DNA of 64,000 nt, from positions 252,893,113 through 252,957,112 of the forward strand of contig CM062289.1 in NCBI GenBank assembly GCA_031216915.1. Reading direction: 5' to 3'. Positions 11,776-23,777 of this stretch are shown here, in pieces (position 1 is the stretch's first letter; each line of letters opens with the position of its first letter). The position numbers and the translations under genes were made by a program. The notes under the pieces are model-generated. The model was not told the origin of the DNA. It worked only from the letters and a program-made list of their open reading frames with translations, and did not search any database. The DNA comes from Pictodentalium vernedei (lineage: Eukaryota; Mollusca; Scaphopoda; Dentaliida; Dentaliidae).

Positions 11776-12640
11776 CATTTGGACATTTTTGTACAGCATT
11801 TTGCGATGTGAATCATGTCATCACATACCCTGGTTTGGTTTTTTTGGGGTCATACCATCCATCTCAACCTCCATTCAAAATCCCCTCAATCCATGACTAA
11901 CTAACTACTGGCTCCATTCTGTAGTGGTCGATGTATAAGGGCCATTCACCAACTAGCCTGGTTGATCCAAATCTCTTAGTCTCATGGAAAACCAGTTGAT
12001 TTCTATGCTATAGATCAATGGTGCAAGCAGTGGCTCCTGCACTCTCTCTTTCGATCTGTCAAATTGGTGCAGTGATCTGCCATCAGCAGTTTAAGGCATT
12101 TTGTGATTCTTGGGGAAGGCAACATACACCACAAAGAACTCCATCTATGGGAAATAGACCCCACTTCCCATACATGTAGGTTATTACAGTACAAGTTTAT
12201 TTTTTGTGCTCAATGATGATACCAATACAGGCCAGCTGCTTTCAAAAATGTGCGTAAGCCAATTATCGTTTACCTGATCTGAGCTTTGGTAACTTATCGT
12301 TTGTTCCCCTGTACTTGATTCAGGTAACCCGTTAGGTAACCTACATATTTTTGTCTTGCAACTATACTGATATATGAACTTTTGTATCATAACCAAGTTA
12401 TTGTTTCTGTGGACAATATCGTAATGGATAGAGATGAATCCTTTGGATCTGTGTTGCAGCATTTCAGATACAAATTACTTGCAAATATAGACCTAATCTT
12501 AGCATGGGCCAGCATGTTGCAGAAGAGAATGTCATCCATTTGTGGAAGAGACATGAATTATTGCAATTTCCTAATGTTGTAACTATGTTACATTTTAAGA
12601 TGATCAACAGTTTAAAATGATGCCGAGCATCAACCTGTCA
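11776..12640. other. Unique-looking sequence without a supported gene
   Basis: No terminal repeats or tandem structure are visible. A 66-codon plus-strand frame at 12382-12582 reads smoothly (for example NIDLILAWASMLQKRMSS) but has no recognisable domain and no convincing splice-site pair. I do not call it a gene. Confidence 0.35.
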
Positions 12641-12643
12641 TCA

Positions 12644-12739
12644 GCATAGCCTGTTTGCATCTGCGTGAAGTATAGCTGCTCTGTTGGCCAATTATGGCCA
12701 ACAGAGCAGCTATACTTCAGACAGATGCAAACACCTATG
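12644..12739. mobile_element. Near-perfect palindromic MITE
   Basis: GAAGTATAGCTGCTCTGTTG and CAACAGAGCAGCTATACTTC flank a seven-base centre, with outer arms TTTGCATCTG and CAGATGCAAA. The whole unit folds into one hairpin of about 40 base pairs. Confidence 0.75.
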
Positions 12740-14093
12740 AAGCTAATGATTTGTTGACTCTCAATATCATTCCACCATTCATTTGAATTAGATAATTCAA
12801 CTAAGCAAATAGTTTGCGCAACCCAAAATTTAACACAATTTAGCGCATGTTTTTCATTTTAGGTAACCTTCATGCATCTCAAACTGCCTTTCACCTCACA
12901 TCAACAGCATGCCGAGCCGATACAATACCGATACCACAGGATGTTTGCTGAAAAATAACAATACCAAACAAGAAATTTCAATACCGCACAACTGAAAGTA
13001 AATTCCTCGTTGCATTATTGGAAAGATCTGAAGCTTGAAATTTTGCTATTTTGACAAAACTTGCACAGAGGGTTAAGAGCTAAGGCTGGTTGGTTGATTT
13101 AGCTGCAAGTAGAAAATACTGAAGCCATACCTACTGATCGTCAAAGAATGTCTCTGCTCTAAGCCCTTGCTCAACACACAAGATATTGAAATTTGTTATT
13201 TTATAATAATTACTGTTTTCCTTCAAATTTTTGAAAACATTTTAACAAAATCACATCAAGAGTGATACAGAAAATATACAAATAAAGTGATTCAAGTGGT
13301 TTTAGACGATTCAAGCAAATAAAGTTTTGCCAAACAATATGCCTTTGTGTCAGAAAGACGCTAGTAATGTGAGGTGCACAACAGGGGTAATTGTTTTTTT
13401 AATTATATATAGTCATTGTTCATGTGCTGTGTGATGTGCGTACTTGGAAGATGGAGTTTCGTCCTGCAATTTTCATTCTATTTTAACCTCTACTTAAATT
13501 GTACGTGTTAACTAATTCTCGTGCATGACACAAATGAACACTGTGTGATGGGAGGTGTAATTAAAATTGTTGAATTTTTTCACAGTGCAAAGAAAATAAA
13601 TAAATAAATAAATAATTTAATTATATTTTCAACAGAAACATAAATAAATAAACAATAAATAAATAAATAGTAAAAAAAATTTCAGTGAAATCGGCAGGTG
13701 AAAATTCTACCCAATCGTGATTTAATTGCAATCCACTCTTCAACGGATAATTTTCTTCAGATTTTGTGTTAACTGTCCTTTGGGTTTCAGGTCAAAAAGC
13801 AGAGAGTTGTGAGTGTTTGTGTGATACTGTGTGTATGAGAGGGTATAGGTATGTGGGTATATTGTGATGTTGGGGATTATTTTCTACAGGGGATCAATAT
13901 GGGACCCTTACCCAATGGCATTCTGGCATAATTTTTCCCAATTCAAACCAACAATTTCCCAATCTCAGTCCTCAATGAAATAAAAATTTAATTCTCTGTT
14001 AACTCTTAAAATCCTCATTTTGATTTTAATGACTTTTTACAGTAACAGTCAGTTTTTAAATACATTTGCCAGTTACAACCCATGAACCTAGTC
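12740..14093. other. AT-rich sequence with scattered AAAT microsatellites
   Basis: Short (AAAT)n runs lie near 13600 and 13640, and a GTGTGTATGAGAGGG-like stretch near 13820. No coding or transposon structure is recognised. Confidence 0.4.
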
Positions 14094-14160
14094 AGTTGTT
14101 TCTAGATAGGTCTTGGCTGCCTATATATGCAGCCAAGACTTTCCTAGCCACAAGTCCAAA
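14094..14160. repeat. Foldback repeat related to the one at 440-513
   Basis: GTCTTGGCTGCCTATATA is followed by GCAGCCAAGAC; these are the same arms as in the repeat at 440-513. Confidence 0.6.
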
Positions 14161-14212
14161 GCCACCGAATGCAGACTATCTAAGTGTAACAAAATGCATA
14201 AATATTTTCAAT

Positions 14213-14453
14213 TAACCCTTTACCTAACATGAAAAGCAGACGACACTTGCAAAAAAAATTCTTGAATAACTAAATTTTTTCATTTTTTGTCTCAAAAAAA
14301 TAGGTTATGACCCCTCGTTGGAACGAGCTCGTTCCAACAAGGGGTCATAACCTATGTTTTTGAGACAAAAAATGAAAATATTTTGAAAATTAATTGGCAA
14401 TTTTTGAGAATAGCGCTGGCCGGTTTTGGCCGTTACGTTGGGTAAAGGGTTAA
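14213..14453. mobile_element. TTAA-flanked palindromic MITE, copy 1 (piggyBac-like ends)
   Basis: TTAA precedes CCCTTTACCTAAC and follows GTTGGGTAAAGGG, which is the terminal pattern of piggyBac-type elements (TTAA target, CCC ends). The centre is a perfect-looking hairpin built on GGTTATGACCCCTCGTTGGA and its complement. The outer 90 bases on each side differ from one another (AAAAGCAGACGACACTTGC on the left, GCGCTGGCCGGTTTTGGCC on the right), so only the tips and the core are inverted. No coding capacity. Confidence 0.8.
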
Positions 14454-14783
14454 TAGTATAAGAAAAATTTATTTAATACAGATTCTAGAGACTTATCATT
14501 ATTTCATGTGACTGTTTGTTATAAAACTTACTACATGTACTATACATGTAGTAGCGTCTGTATTAATGTTCTCAATTTGAAGGTAACATTTTTTACTCTT
14601 TGTGTGTTTCTTCTCCCAAACAAATTTCCAACAAAACTTTTGTCCTCATATCAAGAAAGCTATCAATGTGACAACCCATATTGCCCTGACTGTTGCACTC
14701 CACAGTAGGGTTTGCAAATCGGCAATCTAACTGCCTTGAACTGTCAACAAACCTGGGACGTAGTATGTATAATATGGTTCATA

Positions 14784-14954
14784 CTACGTTTTTGATTGAT
14801 GCTGGGTACTCGAACCGTACCATATTTTTCTAAAATCAACCTCCACCCAGTCGGGTCTGGTAATTATAACATGATTGTAATTTGAACCAAAGGGGTAGTG
14901 ATAGGCATCCACATAGGCTACATTAATGTATGTGGCTTGTGTGGATATCTGTCC
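14784..14954 (-). CDS. Possible terminal coding exon, unknown protein
   Basis: On the minus strand a frame of 56 codons plus TAG follows an acceptor-like GGTGCAG|GGACAG at 14955. The translation is balanced and protein-like, with segments such as ATYINVAYVDAYHYPFG and VIITRPDWVEVDFRKIWYG. Its acidic, aromatic composition differs from the chance frames nearby. No family is recognised, the polypyrimidine tract is weak, and a small palindrome surrounds the stop codon. A partner exon was not found to the right. It could be the last exon of an unseen host gene or a transposon relic. Confidence 0.35.
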   Translation of the reverse strand, partial: GQISTQATYINVAYVDAYHYPFGSNYNHVIITRPDWVEVDFRKIWYGSSTQHQSKT

Positions 14955-15280
14955 CTGCACCTTCGGATTAGATTCCAATTTAATCCGAAGGGGTTAAATT
15001 CCATTAATGAATCTGGAAATCTCGTCCATCTATAAAGTAATGTGGAAGGTCACCAGGTCTAGAGTTAAAAATTTACACATAACTGTCCTCAGATCATTTC
15101 TATCAACGCCTAAGATGCAGATCATGTAGTCAGTGTTTATGGGATGTATTACGGGAATGACAGGAAGACAGCCAATCTGGCTATGTCATCTCCCAACGGT
15201 ATAGATTATTACTTCTGTATATGTATTACACATTGTAAGAAATGCAACTACATGTACTTAAAAATATGCTGTTAAATAAA

Positions 15281-15281
15281 A

Positions 15282-15364
<83 letters not shown>
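15281..15364. repeat. (CTAT)n microsatellite
   Basis: About 21 uninterrupted CTAT tetranucleotides. The plus-strand frame through it (repeated Ile-Tyr-Leu-Ser) is an artefact. Confidence 0.95.
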
Positions 15365-15365
<1 letters not shown>

Positions 15366-15815
15366 CAACTGGAGCCTTCATGATGCAAATTTTCCCAATT
15401 GCATGGGTCCCAGACCCTTTCCCAAAGAGGACAGAAAAAACCCTGGATGTAATTCCCTGGAACGATGTGGGATTTGAAATACCTTGCAACCCAAATAACT
15501 TTATCTGCTTATGTAGCTTATTTCAGTGTGTGTCCTGGACCTGGTAGTGTGGTCAGACCCCTCACAACCTCAAACTGTAAGATAACTAGGAATTGTGTAT
15601 AACTACAAAAGTTCTGCTCTGGTGTTTTACTTAGAAACATTGGGATATTTATGGTAAATACTGAAACCGCAGACCACAGTTTTGATGGTTTGTTTTAGAC
15701 AGAGGAAAAAGAAACCTGAACAGATCAATGGTTTGGGAGCAGCCGCAGTATATTATCCATAATGGTCACAAAAAAAGGAAAAAAATCCACCAATATATTT
15801 TTGAAAACTAGGAGT
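15366..15815. other. No supported gene
   Basis: A plus-strand frame after the microsatellite reads on to 15547 and contains PIAWVPDPFPKRTEKTLDVI. It has no recognisable domain and its start lies in the microsatellite. Nothing else is seen. Confidence 0.3.
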
Positions 15816-15819
15816 CATC

Positions 15820-16330
15820 CATGAGCCTTAGAGGGAGAGTGGATGCTCAACCTTTGGGATCTGATCTGCCTTCATGGGGAGCAGACGATGGGGCAGTGGG
15901 AGAACAAGCCAAGACCAATACCGGGTCTGGACCTGTGTCGCTGCATGCAAATGAATCGGCAAACAGGAAGTGGCTGTACGGCAGATCTGAAAATTGCATA
16001 CACTATACAACTGATCATTATCAGGCTCCAGATGAAATATAAAATCAATCCCTTGCATAGAAGCCAAGAAAAGTTTGCCAAAAAATTTCAATGTTCAGTG
16101 GGTACAGTAAAATTTTCAAAGTATCGGCAAACAGGAAGTGGCTGCACGGCAGATCTGAAAATTCCTTACACGATACAACTCACCATTATGAAGCAGCAGA
16201 CCAAATATAAAATCATTCCCTTTCATAGAAGCCAAGAAAAGCTTGACGGAAAAAGTGTTTCGGACGGACTGACGGACGTGACGGACGGAGTCGAGTGGTT
16301 ACTAGACCTGCTCTGCCGCTGGTGACGCAG
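15820..16330. repeat. Two-unit tandem-core element, 166-bp period, GACGG tail
   Basis: CGGCAAACAGGAAGTGGCTG occurs at about 15957 and 16123, and each copy is followed by GCAGATCTGAAAATT and ATAGAAGCCAAGAAAAG. The element ends in CGGACGGACTGACGGACGTG and GACGGAGTCGAGTGG. The 160-codon frame here spans both units and is not a gene. A member of the same architectural class as the arrays at 3-11 kb. Confidence 0.65.
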
Positions 16331-16369
16331 GTAAAAACACATAAACACATCCACACACAACACAAAAGT

Positions 16370-16720
16370 TTTTCTCCGGAAATTTTATTTTAATATCAGT
16401 TCTGGTACGAATACGGTAACAGACCTCCAAGAATCTTTGGTGCCTGTTGTCAACTCTGTGAGTTAATTGCATACATTTTTTGTGTTCTATACGTCACAAC
16501 TTTCATTTTGGTGTACATGTATAATTTGTGTATATTTACACAAATTATACATCAAAGAGGAGTTTGTGATGTATAGAAAAGAAAAATATTTGCAATCAAC
16601 TCACAGAATTGACAGCAGGCCCTAATGGTTCCTGGAAGTCTGCTACCATATTCGTACCAGAACTGATAACAATATAATATTTCAGGTGAACGACTCATGT
16701 CCAAATTTGATTCAAATAAA
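16370..16720. repeat. Foldback repeat, family D (inverted pair)
   Basis: A unit with ATCAGTTCTGGTACGAATA, GGTGCCTGTTGTCAACTCT and TGTATAATTTGTGTATATTT is followed immediately by its reverse complement (TATTCGTACCAGAACTGAT at 16651-16669). Single units of family D recur at 18490-18680, 24225-24475, 24490-24760 and 25195-25435. Confidence 0.7.
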
Positions 16721-16935
16721 ACTTGTGTAAAATATCAATAAGCTACACAATGAATTGTGTAAAACTGATAGTTACTTGACAGTATATTCCATGCTGAAAG
16801 GCCACTAGAAGCCTGCTTTTGCACTCAAAATCAAAACATTTTCCCAGGGGAGTCCCCAGGACCCCCACCAACCAGAGGGAGACACCCCCCTCTCATACTC
16901 TCCTCCTACTCAGTACTATGTGCTTTAGCTGATAC

Positions 16936-17700
16936 TAGAGCTGGGAGGTTAACCGCAACCACAGGTCGGGATCGGTATTGAGAAAATACCGAAAATTGCA
17001 ACCGCACTCCAATAAACATAACTGCAAATTTGGTTTTAAAGTTCCTGCGCATTCTGAGATACTGCGCATAAAATGGAATTATCAGAATGGCCATATAATT
17101 CACCTTATAATAAATGCAATATCTACAAATCTGCTGGCTATCGTCAAATAATTTCTGTATACATTTGAATGGAATTAAAAAAACAAAACTGTATATTATA
17201 CTTAAATCAATTTTCAAGACAGTAAGCCTGAGGCTTTCAGTATCAATACACGAAACTCAGCATTCATGACCTGTCAAGACCAAGGCTGAAGCATTGTAAA
17301 ATGTTCATCAGTTTATCAAATGCAGTTTCCTTTGATGAACTATAATTTGCCACTTGCTCTTCATTGATACTGTCTGATAAATTTATTTCTACATGTAATT
17401 TTGAAAGCTTGAACATCAAAATCGGTTTCAAATTCACAGTGGAAGTTGGATGGAAATATAGGGTTACAATGACCTAAATGAGAGACTTTACTATTACGGG
17501 CAAAGATATGTTATAATTATTTATTCAACTGATACAATCAACAGAAGATGCCTCATTAGTTGTTAGTGGAAGATGCAATTATAGGGTTACGGATAGTTTC
17601 TATATGCTCATCGACAACCAAAACCACAACCAAGGTTTTTTTTATTTTAAAAAAAACGAAACCGCAACTGCAGTGTAAATCCCACAACCTCCCAGCTCTA
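16936..17700. mobile_element. hAT-type non-autonomous transposon, 765 bp
   Basis: The ends are TAGAGCTGGGAGGTT and AACCTCCCAGCTCTA, a 15-base inverted repeat. They are flanked by an 8-bp target duplication, GCTGATAC at 16928-16935 and GCTGATAT at 17701-17708 (7 of 8 identical). An 8-bp duplication and this tip sequence fit the hAT superfamily. Subterminal words ACCGCAAC and GTTGCGGT continue the inversion. Internal frames are not transposase-like. The tip shares the core GCTGGGAG with the element at 59461-60173. Confidence 0.8.
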
Positions 17701-17708
17701 GCTGATAT

Positions 17709-18093
17709 GTTGTGCATCGCGGCCTAGACTTTTAGCCAAGGCAAATTATTTGGCCTAGATTAGTTTTTAGCCTAGGCAATTCACCCCAATTAATGGGGCT
17801 GCATACGCTTTGCAGTACAGATATGCCTTCAAATACTAGTTATGTTATAAACCACCTGGCATACTACATAAGGTGATTAAGAGTCTTTTTGACTTTTAAG
17901 TTTTTGTATTCCTCACAAAAACTGTCTTTTTTCGAACCCAATTAATTAATAATCAACTATGTTATTCATTAAATGTCTAGTACATGTTACTCTGGAGCCA
18001 GAAGGGAAGGAATAATCAATGGCATTCCTCATTGCTCTTTCATCATCAGACCCAATAACTGGCTGAGTACAATATCATATTTCAAAAAGTTTC
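17709..18093. other. No supported gene
   Basis: AT-rich sequence. One 76-codon frame from 17973 runs into the TTAA MITE at 18098 and is an artefact. Confidence 0.4.
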
Positions 18094-18097
18094 TTAA

Positions 18098-18341
18098 CCC
18101 TTTACCTAACGTAACGGCCAAAAGTGGCCAGCGCTCTTCTCAAAAATCGCCAATTAATTTTCATTATTTTTTTCATTTTTTGTCTCAAAAACATAGGTTA
18201 TGACCCCTCGCTGGAATGAGCTTGTCGAGCTCGTTCCAATGAGGGGTCATAACCTATGTTTTTGAGACAAAAAACGAAAAAAATTAGTTATTCAAGAATT
18301 ATTTTTGCAAGTGTCATCTGCTTTTCAGGTTAGGTAAAGGG
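18098..18341. mobile_element. TTAA-flanked palindromic MITE, copy 2
   Basis: TTAA at 18094-18097 and 18342-18345. Same family as 14213-14453 but inverted relative to it: the AACGTAACGGCC end is at the left. The core GGTTATGACCCCTCGCTGGA pairs with its complement around GCTTGTCGAGCTC. Confidence 0.8.
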
Positions 18342-18484
18342 TTAATCAAGTTGTTTTCATATCCACAAAACTTGAATCACTCTGTTGATTCTGCAATGCT
18401 CAACTCCCAAGTGGAATCACCAATAAATACAGAAATCACCCCATAAAATCCCTTTATATTTTGCCTTGCACAGTTAAGGTGCTA

Positions 18485-18685
18485 TATAAGTAACAGAATT
18501 TTGTTTATTTTGAAATTTCCACCTCTCATATTCCTTAAATTCAAATACATATATGTAACCAACTCATACAGTTGACAACAGGCACCACTGGTTCCTGGAA
18601 GTCTGCAACCATATTCGTAACAGAACTGATAATTAATTAATATTTCATGAGAACAACTTGTGGCCAAATGTGATTCACATATCCA
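18485..18685 (-). repeat. Family D repeat, single copy
   Basis: The reverse complement of the family D unit, including GGCACCACTGGTTCCTGGAA and TTCGTAACAGAACTGAT. The frame here is an artefact shared by all family D copies. Confidence 0.6.
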
Positions 18686-18984
18686 AAAATGAAAGTGTCA
18701 ATGACACTGCAGCTTAACTTGTGTGTTGTGTTTGATGAAAAGGATAATGTTCAATGTTTATGAAAGGATTATGAAATAAGACAAGAATTGTGATAATTGG
18801 GAATATGTTCATTTCTGTTCCCTGTATGCTATGTTTATGATAAAAATAATATGAGGTGTACACTGTACTAAAGAGCTGAGGGGTGGGTCAATATGACCTC
18901 ACAGTTAATGTATGTGGCCCTCACAGTTAACATATATCAACAAAACTTACCAAGTTACAGTGAAATTATTCCAAAACGATGTTT

Positions 18985-19207
18985 GTTTGTTTTTTGGTGG
19001 TTAATGTCACATATTTATGCACCATGGCTAATCGTGACACAACATGGAGATGAAGTCAAGTTAAGTCAATCGTTGATCAACATGTTGCCCATTTTAGAGG
19101 ACTTTCACCCCAAGCATTGGTGACTGGGTCCTATTTTACTAGTAAAGCGGAACTGGTTTACCACAGTAAACAAGTGCTGCTTACTTCCCGGGGTTCCCAC
19201 GGGGAAT
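18985..19207 (-). mobile_element. SINE-like repeat, family A copy 2
   Basis: TTTTTTGGTGGTTAATGTCACATA is present in degenerate form (tail TTTTTTGGTGG), then CACCATGGCTAATCGTGACA, CTGGGTCCTATTTTACTAG and CGGGGTTCCCACGGGGA. This matches family A at 2290-2525 and 35862-36103. Confidence 0.65.
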
Positions 19208-22200
19208 TCCAAAACGAGTCATCCTATCAAGTTACATTAAAATCCCTTCATAAATATGGCCTGTAGACTGTGCTAAAGGTTTTTGGGCTTCGGGCCCCTG
19301 TAGCCGTCAGTTTCCCAATTGCGTTCAAAGGGGACGTTCTCATCTAGACATTATATGAAGTCAACCTACCAAGTTACAATGAAATCCCTTAATAAATATG
19401 ACCTGTAGACTGTGCTAAAGGTTTTTGGGCTTTGGGCTCTGGCAGCCATCATGGTTGAATGATCGCAACTAAAAGGGGACATTCTCATCTGGGCATCATC
19501 TGGAGTGATCCTACAAAGTTACAAAGAAATCCCTTCATAAATATCACGACCAAAAGGGGATGTCATCATCTAGGCATTATATGGAGTCAAACTTACGGGT
19601 AACAATGAAGTCCTTCCATAAATATGACCAATAGACTATGCTAAAGGTTTTGGGGTTTTGGGTTCGGGCAGCCATTAAGTCTGAATGATCGCGACCAAAA
19701 GGGGACGTTCTCATCTAGACATTATTTAGAGTCATCCTACCAAGGTACAATGAAATCCCTTCATAAATATCACCTGTAGACTGTGCTAAAGATTTTCGGG
19801 CCATGGAACTCTGTAGCCAACACAGTTGCCTAATGGTGTCCAAAAGGGGCTGTTCTCATCTAGACATTACATGAAGTCAACCTACCAAGTTACAATGAAA
19901 TCCCTTCAAAAATATGATCTGAAGACTGTGCTAAAGGTTTTCAGGCTTTAGGCTTGGGCAGCCATCATGGTTGAATGATCACAACCAAAAGGGGACAATC
20001 TCATCTGGACATCATCTGGAGTGATCCTATGAAGTTACAATGAAATCCCTTCATAAATATGACCTGTAGACTGTGCTCAAGATTTTCGGGCTTCAGGCAC
20101 CCGTAGCCATCACAGTTGACCAACCACGACCAAAAGTGGATGTCATCATCTAGGCACTATATGGAGTCAACCAAACAAGTTACAATGAAATCCTTCCATA
20201 AATAGGACCTACAGACATGCTAAAGGTTTTTGGGCTCGGGCACCCATCAAGGCTGAATGAGCATGACCAAAATGGGATGTTCTCATCTAGACATTATTTG
20301 GAGTCATCCTACCAAGTTACAATGAAATCCCTTCATAAATATGACCTGTAGACTGTGCTAAAGGTTTTCGGGCTTTGGGCCCCTGAAGCCGTCACAGTTG
20401 CCCAATCGTGTCCAAAAGGGGACGTTCTCATCTAGACATTATATGAAGTCAGCCTATCAAGTTACAATGAAATCCCTTCATAAATATGACCTGTAGACTG
20501 TGCTTAAGGTATCGGGCTTCGGGCTCAGGCAGCCATCATGGTTGAATGATCGCAACCAAAGGGGACAATCTCATCTGGGCATCATCTGGAGTGATCCTAC
20601 GAAGTTACAATGAAATCCCTTCATACATATGACCTGTAGACTGTGCTCACGGTTTTCGGGCTTCGGGCACTTGTAGCCATCACAGCTGACCAATCACGAC
20701 CAAAAGGGGATGTCATCATCTAGGCATTATATGGAGTCAACCTAATAGGTTACAATGAAATCCTTCCATAAATATGACCTTTTACCTATGCTAAAGGTTT
20801 TTGGGCTCGGGCACCCATCAAGGCTGAATGATCGCGATCAAAATGGGACGTTCTCATCTAGACATTATATGAAGTCAATCTACCAAGTTACAATGAAATC
20901 CCTTCATAAATATGACCTGTAGACTGTGCTAAAGGTTTTCGGGCTTCGGGCAGCCATCATGGTTGAATGATCGCAACCAAAGGGGACAATCTCATCTGGG
21001 CATCATCTGGAGTGATCCTGAGAAGTTACAATGAAATCCCTTCATAAATATGACCTGTAGACTGTGCTCAAGGTTTTCGGGCTTCAGGCACCTGTAGCCA
21101 TCACAGCTGACCAATCACGACCAAAAGGGGATGTCATCATCTAGGCGTTATATGGAGTCAACCTAATAGGTTACAATGAAATCCTTCCATAAATATGACC
21201 TACCTATGCTAAAGGTTTTTGGGCTCGGGCACCCATCAAGGCTGAATGATCGCGATCAAAATGGGACGTTCTCATCTAGACATTATATGAAGTCAATCTA
21301 CCAAGTTACAATGAAATCCCTTCATAAATATGACCTGTAGACTGTGCTAAAGGTTTTCGGGCTTTGGGCTCGGGCAGCCATCATGGTTGAATGATCGCAA
21401 CCAAAGGGGACAATCTCATCTGGGCATCATCTGGAGTGATCCTGAGAAGTTACAATGAAATCCCTTCATAAATATGACCTGTAGACTGTGCTCAAGGTTT
21501 TCGGGCTTTGGGCACCTGTAGCCATCACAGTTGACCAATCACGACCAAAAGGGGATGTCATCATCTAGGCATTATATGGAGTCAACCTAACAGGGTACAA
21601 TGAAATCCTTCTATAAATACAACCTTTTGCCTATGCTAAAGTTTTTTGAGCTCGGGCACCCATCAAGGCTGAATGATCATGACCAAAATGGGACGTTCTC
21701 ATCTAGACATTATTTGAGTCATCCTACCAAGTTACAATGAAATCTCTTCATAAATATGACCTGTAGATTGTGCTAAAGGTTTTCGGGCTTCGGGCACCTT
21801 TAGCCGTCAAAGTTGCCCAATTGTGTGCAAAAGGGGACGTTCTCATCTAGACATTATAGGAAGTCAACTTACCAAGTTACAATGAAATCCCTTCATAAAT
21901 ATGACCTGTAGACTGTGCTTAAGGTTTTCGGGCTTCGGGCTCGGGCAGCCATCATGGTTGAATGATCACAACCAAAGGGGACAAACTCATCTGGGCATCA
22001 TCTGGAGTGATCCTACGAAGTTATAATGAAATCCCTTCATAAATATGACCTTTAGACTGTGCTCAAGGTTTTCGGGCTTCGGGCACTTGTAGCCATCACA
22101 GCTGACCAATCACGATAAAAAGGGGATGTCATCATCTAGGCATTATATGGAGTCAACCTAATAGGCTACAATGAAATCCTTCCATAAATATGACCTTTTA

Positions 22201-23775
22201 CCTATGCTAAAGGTTTTTGGGCTCCGGCACCCATCAAGGCTGAATGATCGCGATCAAAATGGGACGTTCTCATCTAGACATTATTTGGAGTCATCCTACC
22301 AAGATATAATGAAATCCCCTCATAAATATGACCTGTAGACTGTGCTAAAGATTTTCGGGCTTCGGGCACCTTTAGCCATCACAGTTGCCCAATCATGTCC
22401 ACAAGGGGGACGTTCTCATCTAGACATTATATGAAGTTAACCTACCAAGTTACAATGAAATGCCTTCATAAATATGACCTGTAGACTGTGCTAAAGGTTT
22501 TCGGGCTTCGGGCTCGGGCAGCCATCATGGTTGAATGATCGCAACCATAGGGGACAATCTCATCTGGGCATCATCTGGTGTGATCCTAAGAAGTTACAAT
22601 GAAATCCCTTCATAAATATGACCTATAGACTGTGCTAAAGGTTTTTGGGCTTCGGGCTTGGGCAGCCATCATGGTTGAATGATCGCAACCATAGGGGACA
22701 ATCTCATCTGGGCATCATCTGGAGTGATCCTAAGAAGTTACAATGAAATCCCTTCATAAATATGACCTGTGGACTGTGCTCAAGGTTTTCGGGCTTCGGG
22801 CACTTGTAGCCATCACAACTGACCAATCACGACCAAAAGGGGATGTCATCATCTAGGCATTATATGGAGTCAACCTAACAGGTTACAATGAAATCCTTCC
22901 ATAAATATGACCTTTTGCCTATGCTAAAGGTTTTTGGGCTCGGGCACCCATCAAGGCTGCATGATCGTGATCAAAATGGGACGTTCTCATCTAGACATTA
23001 TTTGGAGTCATCCTACCAAGTTACAATGAAATCCCTTCATAAATATGACCTCTAGACTGTTCTAAAGGTTTTCGGGCTTTGGGCCCCTGTAGCCGTCACA
23101 GTTGCCCAATCACGTCCAAAAGGGGATTTTCTCATCTAGACATTGTATGAAGTCAACCCACCAAGTTACAATGAAATTCATCAATAAATATGACCTGTAG
23201 ACTGTGCTAAAGGTTTTCGTGTTTTGGGCTCGGGCAATCGTCACGGTTGGCAGATCATGCCCAAATGGGGAAATTCTCTTCTAGACATCATAAGGAGTCA
23301 TCCTACCAAGTTACAATGAAATCTCTCCACATTAAACATGACCTGCAGTCTGTGCTAAAAGTTTTTGGGTTTCGGGGCTTGGGCAGCCATCACGGTTGAT
23401 AGATCAAGCTCAAAAGGGAACGTTCTCATCTAGGCATTATACAGAGGCATCCTACCAAATTACAATGAAATCCCTTCATAAATACGACCTGTAGACTGCG
23501 CTAATGGTTTTCGGGTTTTGGGCTTGGGCAGCCATAACGGTTGCCCGATTGCGACCAGAAGGGGATGTTCTCATCTAGACATGACCCCAAACCTGCATAT
23601 GAAATTTCGTGACGATCAGACAAGAACTGCAGGGTGTAGCCCGTGCTAAAGGAAAATATGAACAGACATCACAGACGTCACAGACTCCCAGACTAACAGA
23701 CTCACAGACTAACAGACTTCCGTATGCGTGATGGCAATAGCTTATCTTGACTATGTCAAGTTAAGCTAAAAAACA
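19208..23775. repeat. Large tandem array, about 145-bp monomers in higher-order units
   Basis: About 30 monomers share TACAATGAAATCCCTTCATA and GACCTGTAGACTGTGCTAA. Monomer types alternate: one with GACGTTCTCATCTAGACATT, one with ACAATCTCATCTGGGCATCA, one with GATGTCATCATCTAGGCATT, and one with CACCCATCAAGGCTGAATGA. The phrase AAGGCTGAATGATC recurs at about 20249, 20820, 21238, 21666, 22235 and 22950, that is, after 3, 4 or 5 monomers, so higher-order units of varying size are present. The array ends at 23660-23770 with repeated ACAGACTCACAGACTAAC and the terminal hairpin word CTATGTCAAGTTAAGCTAAAAA, shared with the shorter arrays at 4.2 and 6.1 kb. No gene lies inside. Confidence 0.85.
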
Positions 23776-23777
23776 AA

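Noticed and set aside
12382-12582. Coding exon on the plus strand
   Set aside because: The reading is smooth but there is no domain, no good splice pair and no partner exon.
14508-14708. Cysteine-rich C-terminal exon (CDNPYCPDCCTP)
   Set aside because: Short, starts in AT-rich sequence, and the cysteines match no family I know.
15242-15547. 101-codon protein with Ile-Tyr-Leu-Ser repeats
   Set aside because: It is the translation of a CTAT microsatellite plus flanks.
15843-16325. 160-codon frame as a gene
   Set aside because: It spans two tandem repeat units and a GACGG tail; the same phrase appears twice in the protein.
19208-23775. CRISPR array
   Set aside because: The repeats are ~145 bp, contiguous, without spacers, in a eukaryotic context.
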